The notes below the pieces were generated by a model. It worked only from the letters and a program-made list of their open reading frames with translations, did not search any database and was not told the origin of the DNA. This document shows, one piece after another, positions 22,601-33,700 of a stretch of DNA of 64,000 bases. Numbering within the stretch: the first letter of the stretch is position 1; every line of letters starts with the position of its first letter. Source of the DNA: Eunapius fragilis (taxonomy: Eukaryota > Porifera > Demospongiae > Spongillida > Spongillidae); NCBI GenBank assembly GCA_963681505.1, contig OY811985.1, forward strand, positions 2,032,713 to 2,096,712. Direction: 5' to 3'. The position numbers and the translations under genes are program-made.

Positions 22601-25409
22601 AACTATTTTTATAGTGATAAAGTTATAACCCCAGAAGGTCGATTTTGCTGGACACTGCCCCATATAAACATAACTTGTCTATAAATATGTCTTTGTATTC
22701 TAAAGGTGAAACAAGTGAAGTGATCTAGGCACATCACTGTCATTAGTGTCAAGGGCTCAAGATTAAACATCAACTTGTATTTTGTTTTGTAGGTGCCCAC
22801 CTCATGCCTAAGCAGCTGCTGATCACTGATTCTCAGGATGAACAGCACGCACTGACAAGAGGTTATTTAGTGTGGATTTCTTATGTCTTATTTTTAAATT
22901 GTGAACCCCCTTATTTTAGCAACTACTTTACGTTTGCTGTAATTTAGTTACATGTAGTGTATTAAGTGATGGACTAGACTGCTCTGATCTGGTTATCTGA
23001 TATTGTCTTGATATTTGCAAGTGTAACTAACTGCATATGACCACTGCTTAGCCTTAAAACAATGCTATTTTCGCCTCACACCATAACAATCCATGAGATA
23101 AACATACGTTGGAACTGTCTGTGTTGTGTATATTGACACGTAAATGTGGTCACATGTGTTGTAAGCCTCTCCACATGTTGTAAACCTCTCCACATGTTGT
23201 AAACCTCTCCACGTGTTGTAAGCCTCTCCACATGTGTTGTAAGCCTCTCCGCTTGCATTGTGAGCCTCTCCACATGCGTTGTAAGCCTCTCCACATGCGT
23301 TGTAAGCCTCTCCACATGTGTTGTAAGCCTCTCCACATGTGTTGTAAGCCTCTCCACATGCGTTGTAAGCCTCTCCACATGTGTTGTAAGCCTCTCCACA
23401 TGTGTTGTAAGCCTCTCCACATGCGTTGTAAGCCTCTCCACATGTGTTGTAAGCCTCTCCACATGTGTTGTAAGCCTCTCCACATGCGTTGTAAGCCTCT
23501 CCACATGTGTTGTAAGCCTCTCCACATGTGTTGTAAGCCTCTCCACATGCGTTGTAAGCCTCTCCACATGTGTTGTAAGCCTCTCCACATGTGTTGTAAG
23601 CCTCTCCACATGTGTTGTAAGCCTCTCCACATGTGTTGTAAGCCTCTCCACATGTGTTGTAAGCCTCTCCACATGTGTTTTAAGCCCCCCCCCCCCTCCC
23701 CCTCTCCACATGCTGTGGTCTCCTTCACTCTAGAGGCAGATCCAGACGTAGCGGGTGCTCTAATAGGAATCATTGTGATGCAGGACCTCCAGCGGGGACT
23801 GCTAATGAGCCTCATGCCCTTCTTTGCCGAGAGTCACCCCGAGACCTCCTGGGCATACCCCATCTTCCTCTTTGTCAAGTTGGTGCTGGGGTTTGTGGTC
23901 CTCCTGGTGATTGTGCGAGTTCTCACGACTAGGGTGCTGGATGGATTGTACCGGTACACCCTCTGTGTGTGTGTGGTGGTGGTTGTGGTGATGTGTGTGC
24001 TTGTGGTGGTATGTGTGCTTGTGTGTGTGCTTGTGGTGGTGTGTGTGTGCTTGTGGTGGTGTGTGTGTGCTTGTGGTGGTGTGTGTATGTGTGCTTGTGG
24101 TGGTGTGTGTGCTTGTGGTGTGTGTGTGTGTGCTTGTAAGTGAGGATGGTGTGGGAACATATGTAATATAGGGTGTATTGTCGTGTGTGTTTCAATTGCA
24201 TGAATGTGGCTTATTTCCATGCATATGCTATGTGCATGTATTTGTATGTGCACTGCAGTGTGCATAATACGTTTACACAATTCAGCTTGCTTGAGGTCTT
24301 GATCAACAAGACAGAAGCCATCCTTCTTTGTTCTCTGGCTGTATGCTTCCTTCTGCTGGTGGTAGGTTTGCTGCAAGCTGATTGCCATGGTTACCACCCT
24401 TCCTAGGCAGCCAACACGTTGGGAGCACCGATAGAGCTGGGCTCTTTCTTTGCTGGCATAGCAATAGGGGCACAGAGACCTCAGGTTGTGGATCAGGTAA
24501 ATCATTTTAAATCTGCAAACATGTGTGAGTAAGATGTACACTGTGGGGGGAGAAAAGGCAAATGTTCCCTCCACAGTCACAATGATTTATATTACATGCA
24601 CATGGGCACAACTCACACATAGACACACACACACACACACATCACAACCATACATGTGCACACTTAAATGAACACCCCCCACCTTGAACGTAGGAATATT
24701 GCAACCTAATAACGTAACATCTGTTACTGTAGGTTCGCGGTTTTGTGGAACCTCTTCGTGACTTCTTTTCAATATTTTTCTTTGCTTCAATTGGTAAGTG
24801 AAAATCCAAATATGTTGTATGAACAAATGCAAGATCAGGTACATTGTGTGTTCACAATGATCTCCTCTGTATCCTTCCTCTCCACTCCAACTTACATGCA
24901 GGGTTCCACGTTTTTCCAACCTTCATGTCTGAGTTCTCCATGATATTTGTATTCACCTTTGTCATCGTGGTGCTGAAGGTGGGTGGGGTGGCTGTGAGAG
25001 GGGGGGGCTATGGGGTGAAGGGTACCTGGTTCACCCTCTGTAGCTGGTGATTGCTGTGGGAGTCCTGGGACTGTACTTTGGGCACTGTCACACTGCCACG
25101 TGGATTGTTGGGGTAGGCTTGGCCCATGTCAGTGACTTCTCTTTTGTTCTGGCAAGTCGAGCCAGAAGGATGGACATCATTTCACGTGAGGTGCGGCGAT
25201 TTTGTCTTAGAAGATATATGCACCAGTAGTATTATGTTTGGCTCCCTCCTCCCCAGGTCTACTTGGTTATCCTCAGTGTCTCGGCCCTTAGCATACTGCT
25301 CTCTCCCATCCTCTGGCAGCTGGTACTCGTCAGTGTAAAGTCCCAATATTGGCACAGTTTGCAGGTGTCATTTGCCAGACTTAAGTTAAATTTTATGAAA
25401 TCATCATAG
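19655..25409 (+). CDS. TMCO3: TMCO3-like cation/proton antiporter (CPA2 family)
   Basis: Ten exons with consistent phases give 678 residues, against 677 in human TMCO3: 19655-20635, 21143-21305, 22793-22861, 23734-23953, 24286-24361, 24407-24496, 24733-24793, 24902-24978, 25044-25190, 25257-25409. A signal peptide opens the protein (about residues 1-23). A coiled-coil lumenal region covers about 60-200, then a His-rich patch (HHHSDED). From about residue 250 a monovalent cation:proton antiporter-2 membrane domain follows, with helices such as [53 protein letters not shown] and [13 protein letters not shown]. The family is predicted to exchange K+ or Na+ for protons across membranes of the secretory pathway. 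Introns 1, 2, 3 and 4 are filled with tandem repeats. Stop TAG at 25407. Confidence 0.93.
20783..21106 (+). repeat. 67-bp minisatellite in TMCO3 intron 1
   Basis: About five copies of a 67-bp unit (contains GGCTTATAGGTTGTTGTGC) fill most of intron 1. Copies differ by a few bases; the last ones contain TTTTTGCTTATAGG. Confidence 0.85.
21302..21635 (+). repeat. 84-bp minisatellite starting at TMCO3 exon 2 donor
   Basis: About four copies of an 84-bp unit, beginning exactly at the exon 2 / intron 2 boundary. Each copy carries the 5' splice site context AAAGGTAAGGTACTATAT; the exon end (GATTCTTAGA) is also echoed inside the unit. Copy 4 is shortened. Confidence 0.85.
21980..22585. repeat. Foldback/MITE-like element in TMCO3 intron 2
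   Basis: Sequence at about 22098-22145 (GTACAAAGTTCACCAACCCA onward) recurs inverted at about 22446-22494 (right arm on the reverse strand GTACAAAGTTCGCCAACCCA). Weaker inverted similarity extends out to about 21980 and 22585. No coding capacity. The outer segment (ATCTTCGCAACCATACAACG) resembles the interior of the MITE at 47200-47459, hinting at a shared family. Confidence 0.5.
23153..23690. repeat. 21-bp minisatellite in TMCO3 intron 3
   Basis: About 25 copies of a 21-bp unit (TGTTGTAAGCCTCTCCACATG). As 21 is divisible by three and the unit lacks stops in several frames, long repetitive open frames appear on both strands. I treat them as artefacts. The array ends at a poly-C run 40 bp before the acceptor of exon 4. 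Confidence 0.9.
23962..24135. repeat. GT-rich tandem repeat in TMCO3 intron 4
   Basis: Imperfect repeats of GTGTGTGCTTGTGGTG-type units, starting eight bases after the exon 4 donor. Confidence 0.85.
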
Positions 25410-25718
25410 CAACTTTTGTATGTATTTTGTCACATTGGCAGACCTATATCATTTTCTACAGCATTTTATGAGATCCAGGGGCCACTCCCCCACCTTTTCT
25501 TTTCAACAGCTGTCATTCTCTCCCTATCTCCTTCCCACTGAATTCTACTGCCCGGTGAACTGGTTATTTAACTTGCATAACCATGCAGCGCACAAATCAA
25601 CGGAAGACATTAAAAAAAAAAAGAAACACATGATGAAAGAATTGATACAAGCATACACCAAGGTAGCCCATTCAAACCAGCCAATCCTCTTCAAACGTTG
25701 CACACCACGGGGGGGACC
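25410..25718. other. Convergent intergenic region TMCO3/ENOX
   Basis: 309 bp between two converging stop codons; must hold both 3' UTRs. The plus-strand open frame at 25420-25785 has no family resemblance and overlaps the ENOX last exon in antisense. Confidence 0.5.
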
Positions 25719-26276
25719 TCACGTGTTGGTGACGGCAGCAGGGACATCAGCAGCTGCACTTCCCACAGTATCTGACCCAGTGTAGTGCAGCTGTGAGTGT
25801 TGCGCCTGACTGCAGCACGTCTGGAACCCAAGGAACCACCACTTGGCCTCTCCCGCAGACGACTGGCTCAGCTGGAACACCTTTGGCAGGCGGTGAAGGA
25901 GAGACTCAAGGTAGTAGCTGTTGCACACCGGGTTGAAGGTCTGGAAATACTGCGTCATCTCGCTCACAGTTGCTCCCAAGGGGTGCACCGTGAGGAAGGT
26001 GGCCAACACAGTCACCATGGCAACTTCGGCCTCGGTGAGGTCAAGCCCGGAGGAGGTGGGGTTGGTGGTGCCGACGGCCGTCCTCATCTTGGCGTATGCA
26101 GCGGCCGCGGCTGCAAGTGGGTTGCTGTCTCCTCCCTCCCCATCCAAGGCTCCTGAGGCTGCCTGATCCTCAAGGGTGACCCCCTCAATCACCTCCATCT
26201 TGGGGTCATCGGAGCCTGCGTCCACCTGCAACAAGGAATTGTGCAGCATGTCAAAGAGCCAGGGCAAGGGGGCAAG

Positions 26277-26324
<48 letters not shown>

Positions 26325-27571
26325 GCAGTACCTGTGGTGAAGATTTCGTTCCGATAGCCTTCTCCCATTCGTCAGGACAAGTCTGAGGGAAACAGTTGCT
26401 TATAGGAGCATTCCAAATAGTGCACACTATAACTAGTGTGTTTCCAATCACAACTGATGTGCACTGCCTGCATATGTTAGACTGTGTTGCTTGGTTTGAG
26501 GGTTTAGCCCAGCCGTATTAGCCTCGTCCCACCAAAGATGGGAAAAAAGGCCTGGTGTCTACTGGCAGGGTGTTTGTGCGCAAGGCCATTCCCCCCCCCC
26601 CCCCCCCCCCCCCCCCCCAAAAAAGCTGTGATATTGGAATAACAGCCATATAATGATGGCTTTCCCCCTTACTTTTTTGCAAACGCATGTTTACAGTGTG
26701 GTTCTTGCAGACAGCAGTTCAAGAACATAGTTGTAGGTACAAGGGGAAGAGGTTATGCTTTCTAAATATGTCGTTCACCTCTGTGGGTTTGCATTCCTGC
26801 TATTAACAGTGAAGGCTCGTTCATGCATGACTACACAAGCAGCATAGCTACCGTGTGGGATCTAGCATTTGAAATGACCCACTACTGACGCAACACACCT
26901 GCTTGAAACGAGCCAAAAGCGTCTTCAACTGAAGGATCTGTGCACGACAGAGAGAGAGAGAGAGAGCAAGAGAGAGAGAGAGAGAGACCAGACACAAAAT
27001 GAGATAACAGCATGCCATTTAAAAAAACCCTCATGACAGGGACTACAAATCTAATGTATCAAGATCTGAGAGAGGTGGTGCACACTCATTAGAAAGTGTG
27101 TGAGGCACAGTGTGCATTGTGCGCAGTGTTTTTTGCAGTCACACCTATTCAGAATGCATGTTTAAACATGAAAATGGGGGCTGAGGGAGGTGGGTGTGTG
27201 AAGAGCAAAAGGGCATGTCACACTGTGTGACATGGAAAACTGAAATAGATCATGTCGTGATACATACCCCCCCCCCCCCCCCCCAAGCTGTCAGACATGT
27301 ATATTATCTAACCTGTTTATCCTTCTTCTCCAATGCCTCTTCACTCTCAGACTTGAGGTATTCTATCTCCTTTCTTGCCACTGTAAGCTCAGACTCTACA
27401 GCTGCATACAAGACCAAACCAGATCATTGTCATAAAAGGTATCTATCCAATCTCACAAGAATCAAATCTTGATTTCTTTGTGGCTGGTTCTCCTAACTCC
27501 ACTTTCTCATCTCTCTTCACTTCACACTCCCGAATGTTTGATTCAATTTCCTTACGCACATCCTGTTGAAC

Positions 27572-27622
<51 letters not shown>

Positions 27623-30004
27623 TCCCTCAAACTTATTTGCAATCAAAAATCAACCAGCCAACCATAGCTTGGTCCTTCCACTGTGAGATGTACTTCCTCT
27701 GTGGCTTGGTGAAGTGGTCCCATGCCTTCTGTTGGGTGGCCGCAGAGAATAGCTCCTCCAAAGTATGACCTGTGAGAGTTAGGAGGTTAAGGGGGTGAAG
27801 GGGTAGACATGCCTATAGCAACAAAATACAAACAGAATTCTTTTCAGTAAATACTAATCCTAGTATTTTGATAGGATTGAGGATTTGACTGGGAGTAATT
27901 TGTTTGATGCTATTTAAAAGTGTGAGGGCAATATCACATGCAGGTACGTTTTACTATGAAAATGTGCTTTGATGCATAATCATCTAGGATTTTCAAATAC
28001 TGACATTAAGCCATCATTTTCGCAATGAAATAGAAACATTAGGAATGACATGTGCTAGGGTCACATGATGCAGTATGACATGTGCTGGGGTTACATGATG
28101 CAGTATGACATGTGCTGGGGTTACATGATGCAGTATGACATGTGCTGGGGTTACATGATGCAGTATGACATGTGCTGGGGTCACATGATGCAGTATGACA
28201 TGTGCTAGGGTCACATGATGCAGTATGACATGTGCTGGGTTTACATGATGCAGTATGACATGTGCTGGGGTCACATGATGCAGTATGACATGTGCTGGGG
28301 TCACATGATGCAGTATGACATGTGCTGGGGTCACATGATGCAGTATGACATGTGCTGGGCCTCACGATTACAGATGCTGGCTATAATAACACAACCTTCA
28401 GCTTTTAATAACGAGATAATTGATTTTTTTTTTTTCCCCTGAAGTGAGATAAAAATTCTGAAGTGTGGCCATATGTTGTTGCACTCCCACCGCTGGAAGA
28501 AAATCCAAATGGTCAAAGTCTTGTAGCTCTAGTGCAGACAGGACCGGAGGTGCTTATACAAGCAGGACTAATAATCAAATTAGTGCTAGTACACAATTAA
28601 TGCTAAATACTATAAAGGTATATCAACCATATTAATAATTAGTGCTCATTCATGTAAGTGGCGTTACAATGAAATTGCCCTTGAATGATTAATAATGAGA
28701 GGGAAGCTATCCTGCTTACCTGCCCTTACCCCACCCAGTGGTACAAATTCCTTCGTCTCATCACTAAGCAGTGCTTCACACTAGTTCACAAGGCAAGTTT
28801 CTCCCTTGTTTGTTCCATCCACCCCCCTCCTCTAGCTGGCAAAGGTATACTCTCTCTTTTATTCTTGCAGACATTTCGCATTTCACCAAGGATTATTATT
28901 ATTATTATTATTTTTTGCAGCGATTAATCTTTAATAACTTACGCATATTTGTTAAACCTTCCCTCTTTACTGATGACTAACTTACATTTCATTTTAAACA
29001 GACCTTATGCTGAGAACTGACTTACTGTCTTTGGCAAGGGACTCCATGTAAACCTTCTTGTTCCTCACCACCTCCTCAAACTCTTCCTGCTTGCTCTTCA
29101 CACTCTTGGCCAGCTTGCGAGAGTGGGAATTGATGGCTGTGATGAGCCCAAAGAAAGTGCTGGACGTGCTCTGGGTGCAGTTGCCCCTCTCAAGCCAGTA
29201 GACCACGTTCTTCGTCGCATTCACGAAGCTGTCATCACTGTGCAAGTCCGACGACACCAACGTGGCATTCTGAGCATTGAAAGTCAAAATTTCACCATCG
29301 GCGAGCTTCTTCTGGCCTTCACTTTCACCTTTGGGATGGGCGTAGTCAATGTAGATCTTACCCGTGTCGCTGGGGGCCGACCCAATCTTGACCCGAGCAC
29401 CGCTGAACTCAACAGCCTTGTCCACGGCATCAGGGCTCGAGAACTGGACGTGGCCAAAGTTCCTTCCACGTGAGAGCCTCACGGCCACTACCCTGCCACA
29501 GTCCATGAAGAGGTCCTGGAGGTGCCTGTCCTGCATGTTGTCGGGGAGGCTGCCCACAAAGACGGTGTCGCAGTTGGGCGGCTTGTCTCGCTTCTTGGGT
29601 CGGGGCTCAAACGCCGAGGGCAGACACACCATCACCGACCCGTACGGGGCGAATCCCGGTTCCACGTCGAGCGGGCTAATGGCCTGGGGAAGAGGAGGTA
29701 GCTCCGTCCTCCTGTAGTAGGGGTCGTCGACCGGAGAGGTCGCGCGGTAGGAGCTCCGGCGGCTGTCCTGGCTGTCGTAGGTGCCATGACGCCCGTCCTG
29801 ACTGTCATAGGCACTGCTCCGATGGTGGTTCTGGCCGTCATAGGGGCTCCGACTGTTGTCGCGGCTGTTATAACCGTACGCCCTGTCCCTTTCTCGGGGC
29901 GGTGGCTGGGCGTCATAATAGGAGTCCCTGGTATCCCTCGTGCTTGGGTACACCGGGTGGGACTGGTGGTCGTAGTCTCTGTCGTACTCGTCCCTACGAT
30001 ACAT
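25719..30004 (-). CDS. ENOX1/ENOX2-like RRM protein (ecto-NOX disulfide-thiol exchanger family)
   Basis: Seven exons with consistent phases give 625 residues (human paralogues are 610-643): 30004-29026, 27769-27663, 27562-27457, 27401-27313, 26937-26899, 26382-26332, 26225-25719. Residues 1-110 are Tyr/Arg/Asp/Ser-rich and disordered. An RRM spans about 145-222 with RNP2 TVFVGSLP and RNP1 RNFGHVQF, preceded by the family's KPPNCDTVFVG context. A conserved domain with VVYWLERGN and QKAWDHFTKPQRK follows, then a coiled coil. The C-terminal ENOX domain has LATFLTVHPLGATVSEM and LLHRLPKVFQ. The family was described as cell-surface NADH oxidase/thiol exchanger, yet the RRM suggests RNA binding; its true role is debated. 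Whether this single gene predates the ENOX1/ENOX2 split cannot be told here. Exon 6's donor is followed by a poly-C run. Confidence 0.9.
26280..26323. repeat. Long poly-G run in ENOX intron
   Basis: About 43 G on the plus strand, seven bases from the exon 6 donor of ENOX. A second run of about 28 C lies at 26590-26617 in the next intron. Lengths are likely unreliable. Confidence 0.85.
27572..27620. repeat. (AC)n microsatellite in ENOX intron
   Basis: About 24 AC units, ten bases upstream of the acceptor of ENOX exon 3. Confidence 0.9.
28048..28362. repeat. 30-bp minisatellite in ENOX intron 1
   Basis: About ten and a half copies of a 30-bp unit (TGACATGTGCTGGGGTCACA then TGATGCAGTA), highly uniform. 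The unit length keeps several frames open on both strands; these are not genes. Confidence 0.9.
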
Positions 30005-30796
30005 GTGCGGTCTGGGAACGAGAAGAGCGGAAAACTCACAAGTGATGTGGCGGGTGTGTGTGATTCGGGCATCGCGTGACGCGCCTTACAGTACTACTAT
30101 CCAGGCAGCCAGCTGCTTAAGGGTTTAGACATGGGACTGGTAGACGCATGTCAATGGCAGCCTACCGCCAATGCTTACAGTAAACAGAGATCACCATTTA
30201 CTTTTCATGGAGGCGAACAAGCTGCTTTCAATGGCTTACTACGTACACCGTCACCTACGGTCCACTTACTTTGATTGGCGACCCGCTGAAAGCCTCACAC
30301 ATAACAGGTAACTTACAACTCAAAACGTAATGTCTCAAAAAGAGCCCATGGTTGGAAACTAGATTTATCTGTCCGTGGTATGACCTAGCTCTACAAGTAA
30401 ATTAAGATGCTGCTCCAAGAATTTGAAATACAGTATGGGCGAAGCATCACCTTGATCAAAGCATCACCTTGATCAAGGCCCATGCTGTCCTACGCTACGT
30501 AAACGATACTTGTGCTTACCTGGTATTTGTAGCTATTCAGTAGCTTTATAAAATAGATCACACATGGCACACGTATTGCGCATGCCCAAGATGTAGCCTA
30601 GGTTACGCCACCCTCTCCTGTATTAACCACATTCTCCCAACTCTTCCTTCTTGAATAGCGTAGTATTAGTAACCCCTCGCCCAGTCAATAGCTTTTTAAT
30701 TCTATGACTATAGATACAGCACTGCAAACTGTTTATCAAATGTGTTGCCCGCTCTCCAATTAGAATATAGTTTGTGGCGGGATTTCATGGTAACCG
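30005..30796. promoter_or_regulatory. Upstream region shared by ENOX (-) and CENPI (+)
   Basis: 792 bp between divergent start codons. TGCGCATGCC at 30576-30585 resembles an NRF1 site, like the one in the IWS1/MNAT1 promoter. No coding exon is seen, though non-coding 5' exons cannot be excluded. Confidence 0.4.
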
Positions 30797-33700
30797 ATGA
30801 ACTTCACACGTTTAGTTGATGCCGTCGGCTTTCTGACTAGCCAAGCAGGTAAAAAACCATTAAGCTATGAAGTGTTTCCTTATTGACTTAATTCTGTTTC
30901 ACACTACCGTAGCGGTCAATGAACAACAGCAGGCCGTAGTAGTAGAAGAAGCTATATCAACGATAGAGAAGGCCGCAAAACACGATGGACTGGACCCTAC
31001 CACGCTTATCACTCTTGTTGGCTACGTCGCGGGGAAGTATGCAGGCAGTTAAGTGCTGTACTTCACTTAGTACCAAACTTCAAAGGAATAATCTTCTCAT
31101 GAATACATGTAGGTGAACAGACTAGAGCTCGAGCTATCTCATGTTTAGTTCCAAGGACCCTGGTGCCATACATGGCTGTGCTCAGGGCTCTGGGTTGCAT
31201 GGGCACCCTTCAGCATTCTTTGCAGCAGCTGCTCTTCAAATGGATGGTGGATGTGTACTACCTCGTGGACAACCATGCGCCTCTGTACGCTGTGTATAAT
31301 GCTGTCTTTCTCTTCATCTACTGCGATCATTTGGTATGTGTGATTTGATGCACTCTGTTCACCATAGTGATTATATAATTAATTAGGTGGGTACAGCTAA
31401 TTAAGGTGGTGACACTCAATTACACTTTGACCTCAAACCCACAACCCCTTAATTTAATTACGCGCATAAAAGCAAAGTGTATATTCATGGTTCCAGGGGG
31501 TAGGGTAAGAGATGGGATGGAGGGGAAGGTAGTTAGGGGTGAAGTCAGTAAGGGAAGGTAGTTGGGGGTGGGGCAAGTTAGGGGAGGTAGTTGGGGGTGG
31601 GGCAAGTTAGGGGAGGTAGTTGGGGGTGGGGTAAGTAAGGGGAGGTAGTTGGGGGTGGGGTAAGTAAGGGGAGGTAGTTGGGGGTAAGTAAGGGGAGGTA
31701 GTTGGGGGTAAGTAAGGGGAGGTAGTTGGGGGTAAGTAAGGGGAGGTAGTTGGGGGTAAGTAAGGGGAGGTAGTTGGGGGTGGGGTAAGTAAGGGAAGGT
31801 AGTTGGGGGTGGGGTAAGTAAGGGAAGGTAGTTGGGGTGGGGGTAAGTTAGAGGAGGTAGTTAATGGGTGGGGATGTCAGGGGAGGTGGTTTGGTTTTAA
31901 TGGGCAGCTCATTGTAAGCATTTATAACGTAGCCCTTCTATTTTTCTGGATTCACTTTATATAATCTTGTTCTCTTCTGATGATTTAAATATCATCCCGC
32001 TTTTGGAGGTATTCATTGGATCTCTTCTTTCAATGAGGTGAAGAAAGTAGCTTCACTAGCCATGTAGTGAAATAATTCTGGACCTGCTTGCACTTGCACT
32101 GGTTCTGCTTGTTTGTGGCCTATTGAAAATTCATGACTGTAATGAGCTGGGCACCCACTTTGGCATACCTTATTGTATCCAAGTTAAAATAGATATGTAT
32201 ATGATTTACGGCCATTGACCTGGACAGTAGAAAGATTTTTATTGTCACTTCAATAAATTGCCAAATTAATGTGTGATTATAAAAACAGTGCAGTGATCAT
32301 GACCTTTTCAGTGGCCTCAGGAATGAGCAACAGGTCCTATTATTTGGATACAGGTGTATGTAAGCATAGTGCAGACTCTTTAAATTATTTGAATCTCCTC
32401 AATCAATTATACAAATGTGTGCAAGTGCATATAACCTCACTATTCAATCCTATGCCACTTGCAGAGGCCAGTGGCATGCCAGTTCCTGTGTTACCTGACG
32501 AGGAGGCCAGATGGTGGGTGTGGCTGCCTGTATGAGCCTTGTTATTTATTGCCTCTCCCCCCCTCCCCCCCCCACCAGTCACCAAGAACAGGGTGCACAT
32601 GCTACTGCAGCTGCACCAGCAATTATTGACCTCCTGTGTAGGTTCATGCGCATGATGTATGATGTGTGTGTGAGTGTGTGGTATGTGTGCATGTGTGTGT
32701 ACGTGTGTTTGAAATGTGATACTGTCCCTCAGGGTCCTGATGCCTTGCTGCTTGATCTGCTCGGTGTCTATAAGTCCTACTGCCCCGACCTCATCACAAT
32801 CGCTGTGCCAAAAATGAAGGTAAGGAGTACTGTCACACAGGTGTATCATATGAGAAATTTCCCATACATTGATGGTTATCTTGCCTTTCAAATTGAATTC
32901 TAAGTGACCTTAGAAAATACGATTGTAATTCTCACTGCACTAGATATAGCAATGGTATATAAAATCGTGACAAGTTGAATTACTATTGCAGGTAATTGCA
33001 GGTTTAATTTTTTGAACCATGGGAATTTTAGACTCCTTTTTTACCAATACGTATGCACATATGATATAATGTGATTTGAGGGTACAAGGGTGCGATCCAA
33101 CAAATAATGGATGGAAGCAGTTTTTATAATTAGAAGCATAGGTTTAAAGCATACTATATATCAACTCTACATTTCTTTCTGGAGCAGAGAACAGATCTTT
33201 AGGTATCGACTTAATAAATTTTACATGAGAGTAGAGCAAATATATATTTCCCACTCATAGAACCTCGCTGGGGTACCAATGTTATCGCTAGACACCTCCA
33301 ACAATGCCAGCGATTGATAAAAACATTTAACCCCTTACGCGAGCACTCAAGGTAGTTCTTAATTTTGTTAGCAATGGTTGCGAAAGGTGTGGCAAGTACT
33401 TAAAAACTAATCAAATTGATAATGTAAGACGCCACTATGATTCCGATTCGTGCAAAAGAAAGATTGCAGCAGCTACAATGAACCTGCAGGCACTGCAGCC
33501 TTCTGAAAAGAGGCAGTGGCTCCTGTGCACGAGTGCTACGACTACTGCTTCTCCAGAGGAACCTTCTACTTGCGATGAATCCTTTGCTAGCAATGATTCC
33601 GTTGCTAATGTAAACCATAACCAGCCTAAGCCGTTATGTTGTGGGTATATGCCAGATGTTCCTTCTCCCTTCGTTCATAACTGGGCATTTGCAGCTCATG

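Noticed and set aside
23076..23815. Open frames of 211-303 codons on both strands
   Set aside because: Produced by a 21-bp tandem repeat without stops; the frame only becomes real within TMCO3 exon 4.
24740..24945. Separate ORFs around TMCO3 exons 7 and 8
   Set aside because: They are the exons read through their introns; the spliced phases fit TMCO3.
25420..25785. Plus-strand ORF of 121 codons after TMCO3
   Set aside because: No ATG context or family; overlaps the last ENOX exon in antisense and the TMCO3 3' UTR.
28048..28362. Regular repeats that could look like a CRISPR array
   Set aside because: Units are identical end to end with no unique spacers, and the genome is eukaryotic; same reasoning for 48640-48870.
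28014..28365. Repetitive open frames on both strands
   Set aside because: 30-bp minisatellite in an ENOX intron; unit length divisible by three keeps frames open.
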